A stretch of DNA of 64,000 bases from UBA2428 sp002343545 (lineage in GTDB: Bacteria; Bdellovibrionota; UBA2428): the NCBI GenBank assembly GCA_937952285.1, contig CALFZE010000130.1, positions 21,301 through 85,300 of the forward strand. Reading direction: 5' to 3'. Positions 53,301 through 60,202 of the stretch are shown here, piece after piece. The position numbers and the translations under genes are program-made. Under the pieces are notes generated by a model that worked only from the letters and a program-made list of their open reading frames with translations, searched no databases and was not told the DNA's origin. Positions within the stretch are counted from its first letter, which is position 1. Every line of letters begins with the position of its first letter.

Positions 53301-53475
53301 CGGGCGCCATGCCACCCGCCTCGGTCATGATCGTCACGGTCGGCCGGTTCAAATCCGGAAAGACGTCGATGGGAAGTTTGAAGAGCGTGGCCCCGCCCCA
53401 TACGACGATCAGCGCCACGAGGGCGAGAACGACGAGCCGGTGCCGAAGGGCCGCCTTGATGATGAGATCTAACAT
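50350..53475 (-). CDS. RND efflux permease of the CusA/CzcA (HME) type (1041 aa)
   Basis: Full-length heavy-metal-efflux RND pump: N-terminal AALRHRLVVLALVALIVVWGG, LPIDVFPDLNRPTVTI, porter-domain motif FDWGTDIFRNRQLV, and TM4 proton-relay GEVVDDAIVDVENVFRRLKEN, with C-terminal RNGIMMISHYLHLMKHEGE. Twelve membrane segments and two large periplasmic loops are visible. It exports divalent or monovalent metal ions from the periplasm via TolC, driven by proton flow. No methionine triplet typical of CusA was evident. It is preceded by a barrel-like gene (27 bp) and followed by the small His protein (10 bp). No adaptor gene is in the operon. Confidence 0.95.
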   Translation of the reverse strand: MLDLIIKAALRHRLVVLALVALIVVWGGATLFKLPIDVFPDLNRPTVTIMTEAGGMAPEEVETLVTLPLESNLNGLPGVQRIRSSSGVGLSVVYVEFDWGTDIFRNRQLVAEKLAVAAEHFPEGIQPVMGPISSIMGQIQTIALSSSNPEVTPLDLRTLAEWTIRPRLLTIPGIAQVISIGGGLKQYQILFSATKLKNYQLDLQALDEYLGHVGTNTTGGFLDKDQKEFLVRNIGAVKSVEDIENTVIGVHLGRSILIKDVAEVKIGPRTKRGDGSFMAKPAVVMSIQKQPGTDTVALTERVDAAIAEIQRTLPKGVEVNPEIFKQSDFIEVSIAGVKGKLKYGSILVTVILLLFLANLRMTAITLTAIPLSFLVTAIVFELFGLSVNTMTLGGLAIAVGEVVDDAIVDVENVFRRLKENRAAGAKRSILKIVFEASSEVRNSIVLATVIIALVFIPLFALDGLEGRLFTPLAIAYVTALGASLLVSLTVTPVLCSFFFRNAEFKEHHETKIVTKLKAFDRRILEWALDHPKKVLSVAFVMFLGSIALLPFMGKDFLPKFNEGTAMVSVVSVPGTSLERSNAIGSEAENLILKTPEVKFVSRRTGRAELDEHAEGVNVSEIDVSFRKDATRSREAILDELRENLEAIPNVAVNIGQPISHRLDHLLSGVNAQLAIKIFGSDLAMLRVKAAELRGAIQDIEGLVDLNVEQQALIPQVKIHLLREETLRYGLNVGEVSKMLELAFGGRIVSQVIEDQKVYDVFYRFDDVSRGNLELMKNTPFKTMPDGRRVTLDMIADVYESSGPNQVNRENGMRRIVVYGNVAGRDLGSVVESIQRRVQEKVELPEGYYVAYGGQFEAQRSATRRIVLFSLVSVLGIAFVLFAHFKSAMITAQIMLTVPLAFMGGLYSLFAIDRVFSVASLIGLVTLCGIASRNGIMMISHYLHLMKHEGEKFTKEMVIRGSLERLIPVLMTALTAALGLMPLVFAKGQPGSEILHPVAVVIVGGLLSSTILDFVVTPTAFYAFARKASERSVLRGEDEGNE

Positions 53476-53502
53476 TCTATTCCTCGCCGATTTCGGAGGC
53501 CG

Positions 53503-54273
53503 TTAGAGAAGGACGCGAAGACCGAGCTCGATCGACCACGCCCGCAGGGGCGCGCTCGCCGACAATCCGCGGTGGATCGCCCCGGACAACGTGATTCCGT
53601 CAAGCCAAGCGTCGGGGGCCCGCGACGAAGCCGCCGTCTCGAAAAGGCTCAGGCCCCCCCGCAGCGCGAGGTTCGGGATCCAGTAGCCTTGGTCCATGCC
53701 GTCGAGCGCGCCGCTCTGGTAGAAGAACTGCGCCCCCAACGACGGCGCCAGGAAGGCCGTGACCGCCGGGGCCGCGCGAAGCGGGTGGCTCACGCGCACG
53801 CCCGCCGCCAGGGGCAACGCGTGCACGCTCACGAAGTCCTTGAGCACGGCGCTCTGCGCCGAAACCACGTCGACGAGCGCCTCGCGCATCCCGTAACCCA
53901 CCGCGACGAACGGCTCGACGCCGAATCCCCGCGCGTCGAACTTCTTCGACGCCGAGATCTGCACCGAGGGAAGCGCGCCCATCTGCGAAGCGTAGTCGAC
54001 CGAGAAGAAAGCGTTCGACAGCTCGAGCGCCGACCACGAGAGGTACGAGGCGCCGAACTCCAGATGGAAGGGACTCGCCTCGCGCGCGAGGGAAGCGTCC
54101 ATCTCCCGCGCGGATCGCGAAAAGAGGCTCCGGAAGTTGGATTCGTCGACCGCGATGCCGGGCGTCGCCGGCGCTGCGGCGGGCGCCGCGGCCTTGGGCT
54201 TTTCGCGGGCGCCGACGGGAAGCGCGAAGAACGCGCCCAGACCCAAGGCGATGACTCGTTGACGAGCAAACAT
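53503..54273 (-). CDS. Exported outer-membrane barrel-like protein (256 aa)
   Basis: The signal peptide ends near LPVGAREKP. A Pro/Ala linker is followed by alternating amphipathic strands (FGASYLSWSALELSNAFFSV, GVEPFVAVGYGMREALVDVV) and a C-terminal ELGLRVLL, which suggests an eight- to twelve-strand OM barrel such as the OmpW/OmpX-like type. AGGAGGT lies nine bases before the ATG. Two bases separate it from the preceding lipoprotein stop and 27 bp separate it from the RND permease. The role in the pump is unknown. Confidence 0.65.
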   Translation of the reverse strand: MFARQRVIALGLGAFFALPVGAREKPKAAAPAAAPATPGIAVDESNFRSLFSRSAREMDASLAREASPFHLEFGASYLSWSALELSNAFFSVDYASQMGALPSVQISASKKFDARGFGVEPFVAVGYGMREALVDVVSAQSAVLKDFVSVHALPLAAGVRVSHPLRAAPAVTAFLAPSLGAQFFYQSGALDGMDQGYWIPNLALRGGLSLFETAASSRAPDAWLDGITLSGAIHRGLSASAPLRAWSIELGLRVLL

Positions 54274-54275
54274 GA

Positions 54276-54794
54276 TTAACGACCTCCTTCGCGGGAGAGC
54301 CGGAGCGTCCCCGACGCGCCGACCGAGGCGGCGCTCCAAACGCCGACGAGATCCGCCCCCTGCACCGAAACGTTGAGCACGAGATCCTGGAACTGCGAGT
54401 GAACGACGACGAGGTTCAGGCGTCCCGGGGCCGCGAAGTACTCCGCCGAGCCGACCGGGGCGTCGGAATACTCGCCGACCTCTTCGCTGCCGTAAAGAAA
54501 GCGCAGGTAGCCGATCAGCTTGGGCACCAGCACGGGATCGACCCCCGCCCCGCTTTGCCCTTCCGGGACGTCGCGCACCTCGAGATTCAGGACGACGGGC
54601 TGCTCGTAATCGGACGCGCCGAGCAAGTTCCCGGCGTACCGGCCGCCGACCTGGCCGAGCTCCGAGCGTTTGACCTCGGCCAAGTTCATGTCGCGCTGGC
54701 GGGCGATCTCGCGATCGCTCGGCCGGCGCTGGCTACAAGCCGACAGCGCCGCGAGCGAGAGCGCGAGCGCGAAAAGCCGGATGTTCTTTCTCAT
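54276..54794 (-). CDS. Small lipoprotein with one copy of the GxYxG beta domain (172 aa)
   Basis: Lipobox LSAC near residue 20. After a short charged linker the sequence GGRYAGNLLGASDYEQPVVLNLEVRDV ... YLRFLYGSEEVGEYSDAPV ... GADLVGVWSAASVGASGTLRLS follows the same layout as the repeats in the two upstream genes (G-x-Y-x-G start, F-x-GS/GD-x-x-S/G-E middle, final G-x-W-S-x-x-x-G-x-x-G). Its start overlaps the stop of the upstream gene by four bases. It is presumably anchored in the outer membrane. Confidence 0.7.
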   Translation of the reverse strand: MRKNIRLFALALSLAALSACSQRRPSDREIARQRDMNLAEVKRSELGQVGGRYAGNLLGASDYEQPVVLNLEVRDVPEGQSGAGVDPVLVPKLIGYLRFLYGSEEVGEYSDAPVGSAEYFAAPGRLNLVVVHSQFQDLVLNVSVQGADLVGVWSAASVGASGTLRLSREGGR

Positions 54795-55612
54795 TGTACG
54801 CTCTCCAATTCGATCGTGCCGACGCGGCCGAGGCCGTCCGCGAAGACGTCCGCGACGAAATCGCCGTCGGGGGAAAGCACGCCCTTCAGCGTGATCCCGT
54901 GCTGGGCCGTTTTAAGGGTGAGGTAACGGTTGTAGAAGTTGAACTTCGCCTCGGCGATCGGCGTCTCGACGAACTCCCCCGAGCCGAAATCGCCCAGGTA
55001 AAAGCGCAGGTTGCCGGAGATGCGGAGCTCGACCGTTCCTCCTTCCGCGGGAGTTTGCGTCGTGACGAGCGACAGGCTGAGTCGCTCGGGAAGGTTGGAT
55101 TCGGGATGGGTGTTCACGAGCGTCCCGCGGTAGTGGCCGGTGACCGTCTTCACGAGAACCGAGCCGCGCTCGATCGCGGGCACCTGCGACTTCTGGGCGG
55201 CGAAGCGACCGACGCGACCCGCGCTCGACGAAAACCATTCCCCCGTGATGGCGCCGTTGCGAAGCGTCCCGATGAAACTCACGTCGTTGCCGTCGGCGCG
55301 GAGGCTCAGCTGCCGGGTGAGCAGGTTCATCGGCACGTCCGGGTACTCGTAGGTCAGGAACTCGTTCGAGCTCCAGTCGCCGAAGATCATCCGCACGCTC
55401 GCCGAAATCTTGAGCGTGCCGCCGATGTTCACGGTGCGAATCGTGAGCGTGGCGAACTGATGGTACTTCGTCGGCTCCGCGCCCCGGGGTTCGTGGTTGA
55501 GGACCGTCCGGTAGGTCCCTTGGATGGACTCGGTTTGCGCCCCCGCGACCGGGGTCGCGAGAAAGGCGGCCCCGAGCGCGAGCGAAGGAAGGTATCGGGT
55601 GAAGAAGTTCAT
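54791..55612 (-). CDS. Exported two-repeat GxYxG beta-domain protein (273 aa)
   Basis: The signal peptide ends near TPVAGAQTE. Repeat 1 (about 30-140): GTYRTVLNHE ... VRMIFGDWSSNEFLTYEY ... NGAITGEWFSSSAGRVGRFAAQ. Repeat 2 (about 155-272): GHYRGTLVNTH ... LRFYLGDFGSGEFVETPI ... DGDFVADVFADGLGRVGTIELE. The alignment of the two halves shows a duplicated beta-rich unit of about 120 residues. It overlaps both neighbours by ATGA junctions, so it is certain to be co-translated with them. Function unknown; a periplasmic or surface binding role is plausible. Confidence 0.75.
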   Translation of the reverse strand: MNFFTRYLPSLALGAAFLATPVAGAQTESIQGTYRTVLNHEPRGAEPTKYHQFATLTIRTVNIGGTLKISASVRMIFGDWSSNEFLTYEYPDVPMNLLTRQLSLRADGNDVSFIGTLRNGAITGEWFSSSAGRVGRFAAQKSQVPAIERGSVLVKTVTGHYRGTLVNTHPESNLPERLSLSLVTTQTPAEGGTVELRISGNLRFYLGDFGSGEFVETPIAEAKFNFYNRYLTLKTAQHGITLKGVLSPDGDFVADVFADGLGRVGTIELESVQ

Positions 55613-57188
55613 GGTTTCTCCTCGTTCAAGACTTTGAACAGACGGGGCGCCTCGAAGACGGGCATGATCGTGCCGTAGCCGTTGGAGGTCATGAGGGCGC
55701 TCAAGTGGGCGCCCTCATGGCGTTTGGCGCTAAAAAGGCGGTCGTCGCCGTAGAGCAGCGCGAGGCGCCCCACGTAAAAATCATAGCTGCCGGCGACGAC
55801 GTTCTCCTTGGCGGCGCCGCGGAACCACATCGTGCCGCCAAGCTGCAGCGGATAGTACGGGTTCTCGGTGTTGGGCGGCGTCGTGCCCTGGAAGACTTTC
55901 AGATCGAGCGAGAAGGTGTCGTGTCCGTAGCGGGCCGTGAGCGGGACGACGCGACGGGCGTCGGGCCGGGGCTTCACGCCGCCGTCTTTGGCCGCCTCGA
56001 AGGACCCCACCCGGCCGAAGAGCAGCGAGTACCACTCCCCGCGGATCGTGCCGTCCTTCAGCGTCGTGACCTTGAGGAAGGCGTCGACGTCGTCGTCCAG
56101 CCGACTCAAGACGAAGTCCGAACGGAGGATCGGATTCGGGTAATCCCGCGGCTCGAAGCGGTAGGCGATCGCCTCGTGGCTGCGCTCCGACCCGAAGAAG
56201 AGCGTCGCCACGGCCGAGATCCGGAGCGTCGACTCTCGTCCGTCCGTGGCCTGGTAGGTGGCCACGTCGATGCGAATGGGCTGGTAGGCGTCGAGGTACT
56301 CGTGGTGGACGTAGCCCCGGTAGGCGCCCGCGATCGCGGAAGGCGACGACGAAGCGGCCGCTTGCTCGCGCACGAAGCTCGCCTTCGCTCGCGGCGGCGC
56401 GAACTCGCGCGAGCGGGACTCGGAAGAGCGCCGCTCGAAGCGACAGCCCGCCCCGCAGTTCAGCGCGTTCCCCTCGACTTTACAGTCAAGGTTCGAGAGG
56501 CGGCCCACGAGCTCAAGCTGGCCTCGGTAGAAGTCGTAGGTCCCCTGGGTGAAGGTGTCGCGGTTGCACACCCGCCCGCTCCCTTGGTCGAAGCAGAGGG
56601 AATCGTTGAGCACGCCGACTTGCGCCCGCACGTCGTAGGCCGCGAAGGGCGACCCGATGCGCGAGGAGTCCCCGGTGGAGCGGAAAGTGTGGATCTGGAG
56701 CGCCCGATTCTCGCCTTCGCACTTGCCGACGTATTCGCCGTTCAACGGCTCGATGAGCGGCCGGGCCGGATTCGCCACGCCGTCGAGGTTGAGCGAAAGC
56801 TCGCCGATCTGCCCAGCTTGGCCACGAGCTCTCCCGCCGCGAAACGCGTCGTGACGATCGTCGCGTCTTCGTCGGCCGAGTCGAAGGTGAGAACGCCGGT
56901 CACGAGTCCGTAGTGAACCTTGTCGAAATGGTACGAGACGTACTCCCCACTCCGGAAGTCGCCGAAGTGGAGAGTCAAGACGGCCTTGAGGTCGAGCTCG
57001 TTGCCGGCGGTCCGCGACATCACGAAGTCGAGCTTCGCGAGCTGCTCCCTTCCGAGTCGCTCGTGCTTGAGGGTCCCGACGTAGCGGCCAAAGACGCCGC
57101 TTTGCGCCCACGCCCGAACGGAAGCAAACGAAGCCGCGCAAACGAGAACGAGGACGGACAGACGGCGAACGAGTTTTCGACCTCCCAC
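55609..57188 (-). pseudogene. Exported three- to four-repeat GxYxG protein with a single-base frameshift
   Basis: The 5' part starts at GTG 57188 (AGGGGG eight bases upstream), has a signal peptide ending near VRAWAQSG, and reads GRYVGTLKHERL ... LTLHFGDFRSGEYVSYHF ... FAAGELVAKLG. The frame then breaks and the repeat continues in another frame as QIGELSLNLDG, down to the stop at 55609. Restoring one G in the GGG run at about 56811-56813 gives an unbroken repeat. The later repeats include GEYVGKCEGE, GAYRGYVHHE ... ATLFFGSERSHEAIAYRF ... GEWYSLLFGRVGSFEA, and a final GTMWF strand set. It could be a sequencing error, a phase-variable gene or a real pseudogene. The 3' end overlaps the next gene by ATGA. 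Confidence 0.72.
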
Positions 57189-57199
57189 GATCGCCCCCT

Positions 57200-57574
57200 T
57201 TACTCGCTTCGCGAGGCGGCCTTCTCGACCGTATCGCCTTCCTTGAAGTCGACGCCTTCGGGGAAGCTCGCGACCGAATAGTGGGCGTCGTAAACCTTGC
57301 GAATCGTTCCCGTCCCGATCGTGCGGGGACGGCAGCGGAACTCGGCGGCGCCCGAGGCGCGGCCGCCGGCGACCTTCTCCGCGACGCATTCGTGCCGGAC
57401 GACGCGAACGGCATCGCCCACGGCGACCTGTTTGTTGCCGAGGCAGACGTGCGCCTCGCCGCCCTCCGTCTTCATGACGACGGACCCGCGGTGTTCGCCT
57501 TCGTGAGGTTTCGCGGTCGCGCAAGCACTCAAGACCAGTCCAATAAGCCCAAGCATGGGCATTGAGATTTTCAT
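57200..57574 (-). CDS. Small lipoprotein with SH3-like beta region (124 aa)
   Basis: Lipobox LSAC near residue 18 (GLIGLVLSACATAKPHEGEH). The mature part is all-beta with three or four cysteines (VCLGNKQ, HECVAEK, FRCRPR) and the segment KQVAVGDAVRVVRHECV ... GTIRKVYDAHYSVASFPEGVDFKEGDTVEK, reminiscent of small SH3-like or KOW folds. AAAAGGA precedes the ATG. It lies 11 bp ahead of the frameshifted repeat gene in the RND operon. Function unknown. Confidence 0.7.
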   Translation of the reverse strand: MKISMPMLGLIGLVLSACATAKPHEGEHRGSVVMKTEGGEAHVCLGNKQVAVGDAVRVVRHECVAEKVAGGRASGAAEFRCRPRTIGTGTIRKVYDAHYSVASFPEGVDFKEGDTVEKAASRSE

Positions 57575-57590
57575 GTTTTCCTTTTCGTGG

Positions 57591-57643
57591 ACCCACGCGC
57601 CCAAACGCGTGGGTCGAGGGTGGGCACGGGCCGTTCACGGCCC
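57591..57643. other. Two hairpins between the first and second genes of the RND operon
   Basis: ACCCACGCG/CGCGTGGGT (57591-57599, 57606-57614) and GGGCCG/CGGCCC (57628-57633, 57638-57643) are perfect stems. On the minus strand neither is followed by a T-run, so they are more likely mRNA processing or attenuation structures than terminators. Confidence 0.45.
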
Positions 57644-57677
57644 TTTCGTTAAGTGGAAGCGGCGGAAGAAAAGGCGA

Positions 57678-58052
57678 CTAAGCGCGCGGGGGACGGAAAA
57701 GCGAAGCGAGGTGCGGCGAGCCGGGGACCGACCAATCGGTCGCGGCTTTGAGGGCCGACGTAGCGGGTTCGAAGCTTCTCAAAGCGATTTGCCGGATCGG
57801 CAGCACGCAAGAAGTACAAGCATGAACGTGGACATGGGCATGATCGGCTTTGCGGTCCTCGTCGTGCGGGTCCGCGCCATGGTCCTCGTCGAGGCAACCC
57901 GCCGCGTCCTGGCAGGCCAGCTCAGCCGTCTGAAGATGCGTGATCGATTCGAAGCGGGCCTGGAGACCGGAGAGCGCGAAGGCTCCCAGCATCAAGAGCG
58001 AAAAGAAGAACTTCTTGGGGCCCACGAGTCTTTGATACCAAATCCCTCGCAT
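57678..58052 (-). CDS. Small exported His-rich protein, first gene of the RND operon (124 aa)
   Basis: A hydrophobic leader (KKFFFSLLMLGAFALSGLQA) is followed by a His/Asp/Cys-rich centre (CLDEDHGADPHDEDRKADHAHVHVHACTSC, long stretch at about 50-80) and a C-terminal RPPRA motif common in small proteins upstream of heavy-metal RND operons. It is a likely periplasmic metal-binding or sensing protein for Zn, Co, Ni or Cu. It precedes the lipoprotein gene by 103 bp, an interval that holds two hairpins. The start at 58052 is uncertain; an internal ATG (MLGAFALSG) is possible. Confidence 0.7.
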   Translation of the reverse strand: MRGIWYQRLVGPKKFFFSLLMLGAFALSGLQARFESITHLQTAELACQDAAGCLDEDHGADPHDEDRKADHAHVHVHACTSCVLPIRQIALRSFEPATSALKAATDWSVPGSPHLASLFRPPRA

Positions 58053-58090
58053 CTTGAGAAGCCCCTTTAAATGACTCCGCCTCCGTCCGC

Positions 58091-58789
58091 TTAGACTTCG
58101 TGCAGGAAGAGCTCCGACGCCAGACGCACGTGCGTCGAAGGCGCCGGCGCCTTCGCGGCGCGCCCCACGCCGAACACCATGACGACGCGCGAAGCCCGCC
58201 CCAGCCCGAGCAAGCGCTTCACGCGCTTTTCGTCGAAGCCTTCCATCGGGCAGCTCGCGTAACCCTGATCGACGACCGAGAGCATGAAGTTTTCGCAGGC
58301 CAGGGCCGTCGTCTTCGTCACGACCTCGACGAGTTCCGCGCGCGTGGAGGGCCCGCGCGGCACGGGCCGCCAAAGCCCCACGACGCCAAAGAAAATCCGT
58401 TTGAGCAAACCCGCCAAGCCGAAGGGATCTTGCCAATAGGCCGCCGGCACGACTTTGCGGTAGTAGTTCGTGAGGTAGGCCGGTACGGGGCCTTCGCTCG
58501 CGAGCTTTTCGAGCAGGAGAGCGCGGTTGCGGCGCCACGTGTCCGTCCGCGCAACGGCCACGACGAGTTCCGCGGCCGTGCGCGCGGCCGCCTGCGAGAA
58601 GCAAGCTTCGACCAGCTTAGCCTTCGAGGACGGCGTCCGGACCCAGTAGAATTCCCAAGGCTGCATGTTCGAGGAATTCGGCGCGAGCAGGGCGTCCTCG
58701 AGCGCCCGACGGATCACGGCCTCCGGAACGGCTTCCGACGCAAACTGACGAACGCTCCGGCGAGCGGCGAGGACGGCCTTGAATTCCAT
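58091..58789 (-). CDS. Nitroreductase-family FMN oxidoreductase (232 aa)
   Basis: The FMN-binding N-terminus is AARRSVRQFASEAVPEAVIRRALEDALLAPNSSNMQPWEF, typical of the NfsB/BluB-like fold, and the C-terminal loop is PMEGFDEKRVKRLLGL. The protein dimerises and reduces nitro or quinone compounds with NAD(P)H. It lies 38 bp upstream of the His-rich gene on the same strand and could share its transcript. TAAAAA is six bases before the ATG. GC content is still high here; the low-GC tract begins just upstream. Confidence 0.92.
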   Translation of the reverse strand: MEFKAVLAARRSVRQFASEAVPEAVIRRALEDALLAPNSSNMQPWEFYWVRTPSSKAKLVEACFSQAAARTAAELVVAVARTDTWRRNRALLLEKLASEGPVPAYLTNYYRKVVPAAYWQDPFGLAGLLKRIFFGVVGLWRPVPRGPSTRAELVEVVTKTTALACENFMLSVVDQGYASCPMEGFDEKRVKRLLGLGRASRVVMVFGVGRAAKAPAPSTHVRLASELFLHEV

Positions 58790-59390
58790 GCGACCTTTTT
58801 ACGCCCCTTATCGCTTCGACGCACCCACGAAACGAAAGACGCACCCAGCCACATCTGTAACTTGCCCTTACATAAAAATCGGAGGCTCCAGGCATTCGCC
58901 CGCTCTCCGCACGAGAGGCATCAATGCGACGCCTCACTATCGTGAGCACGGCGAGTGGGAGGTCTACGACTATCTGCACGCAACTGATTGGCGCAAAGTA
59001 GAACGCCGCCTTCATCGAGCCTTTTCCAGCAGCAAGAAGAAATCAAATTCAGCAAATGAACTCTATTCGGCTTCTCTTCTGGAAGCGCAAAACGCACTTC
59101 ACAGCGCGCCCCTCGATCTACAAGTTGGCCGGGAGAAACTCGAACGCTTCAGACAAGACAGAGCACTGAAGTCCTACTTGAACGAGTCGCTTCTTACGAC
59201 TTGCCTATACGGACACCTGGACCCACAGGGAACATGGGCACTGAAGCTATTTCCCCCTACGGCGGGCGGACGCCAGTTCACACTAAGCATTGGCTCACAC
59301 GAAGTCGTCTTCTCGGCAAACACTTCGGCGAATCATCATTGCCTCGTAATGGATGAACTCGCGCGCGATATTCCCGAATTAAAGAGGTGA
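58779..59390 (+). CDS. T5orf172/GIY-YIG-like domain protein, start uncertain (about 200 aa)
   Basis: The segment PYIKIGGSRHSPALRTRGINATPHYREHGEWEVYDYLHATDWRKVERRLHRAFSS (about 31-84) has the shape of the T5orf172/Mug113 domain: K-IG-S-xx-xxR, a following hydrophobic strand, a conserved E-x-x-x-H helix and a final basic strand. T5orf172 proteins are phage or defence associated. The nominal TTG/ATG start at 58779-58788 lies inside the nitroreductase start, so the true N-terminus is unclear and the gene may be truncated. Codon use is more AT-rich than in the neighbours. Confidence 0.55.
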   Translation: MNSMRPFYAPYRFDAPTKRKTHPATSVTCPYIKIGGSRHSPALRTRGINATPHYREHGEWEVYDYLHATDWRKVERRLHRAFSSSKKKSNSANELYSASLLEAQNALHSAPLDLQVGREKLERFRQDRALKSYLNESLLTTCLYGHLDPQGTWALKLFPPTAGGRQFTLSIGSHEVVFSANTSANHHCLVMDELARDIPELKR

Positions 59391-59675
59391 CTGGAGAAGC
59401 ACCGAGGCGGCTGCCAAAGGGCTGCCTATAGAACAGCCGGGGATCGAGCCCTCTCGGTCCATTTCAACGGCGATCTTTCCGACGCTCAGCGCTTTCTTAA
59501 GGTTCGCGGAGTACGACGGGCGCTAGTCGCCTACTGGGCAGATTAACTCGCCAACTTACGAGAACGAGCGGAACAAAGCCCGTACGCGAGGTATTACGAC
59601 CACAATGCTGTCATGGACCTCGTGGACTATTAGCGCGCCTATTCTCCATAGGCCCGCAACCCTAGCCTTGCGCTA
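59391..59675. other. Region without an intact gene; decayed coding fragments
   Basis: No open frame of useful length. Short protein-like stretches are found in different plus-strand frames, such as HFNGDLSDAQRFLKVRGVRR (about 59461-59520) and YARYYDHNAVMDLVDY ending at 59633, which suggests a gene broken by frameshifts. No family was recognised. Confidence 0.4.
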
Positions 59676-60095
59676 TTAGTCGCACCGATACGCTGAGGTG
59701 AAAAACTGGGGCGACCCCTGAGGAGCTGGCTGTTGGTGAATAAAGTACGTCGGAAAGAATTTCGATCCGGGGATTAGAGTCCAAAAGAAGACGTCTCCAG
59801 AATCTAGCTTCTCGTAAAATGACCTATCACCAACTTTCGTCAGTTTTGACTGGCGACCAGAATTCTTAAAAAGCGCATGATCCTTGGTGACGGCAATTGA
59901 GACTACTTCGGCGTCCTTTGGAGTGCGCACCTCACCCTCCATCCGCCCAGTTTTTAGTTCGGTCGCGGCTCCCATACGATGAGACAAATGCGACATTGTT
60001 TCCAGCTTGCAGGAGTAGATCCTATCCTGAGCTTGGGCCGAATGCGTGACTGCAAAAATCCAAACACTCAATCCAACCAACAAGGTTCTCTTCAT
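59676..60095 (-). CDS. Small exported protein of unknown function (139 aa)
   Basis: Start ATG at 60095 gives MKRTLLVGLSVWIFAVTHSAQAQ, a typical signal peptide with A-x-A cleavage. The mature 117 residues are beta-rich (DRIYSCKLETMSHLSHRMGAATELKTG) with two cysteines, one at each end, that could form a disulfide. The frame is open further upstream but without a leader-compatible start. It lies in the AT-richer tail of the window. No family recognised. Confidence 0.65.
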   Translation of the reverse strand: MKRTLLVGLSVWIFAVTHSAQAQDRIYSCKLETMSHLSHRMGAATELKTGRMEGEVRTPKDAEVVSIAVTKDHALFKNSGRQSKLTKVGDRSFYEKLDSGDVFFWTLIPGSKFFPTYFIHQQPAPQGSPQFFTSAYRCD

Positions 60096-60202
60096 TCCCT
60101 CAAATGTAACACGAGCCGAGAACCCGTGGGTAGACATGCGGGAGGCGCGCCAAACAATCCCGAACGAGCATCTCACGCCGACGGCGAGCTGCGAGCTCGG
60201 AA

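Noticed and set aside
50302..53472. Long plus-strand frames opposite the RND permease
   Set aside because: They mirror the codon bias of the permease and lack any domain.
57628..57650. Plus-strand terminator GGGCCGTTCACGGCCCTTTCG
   Set aside because: No plus-strand gene precedes it. It lies within a minus-strand operon.
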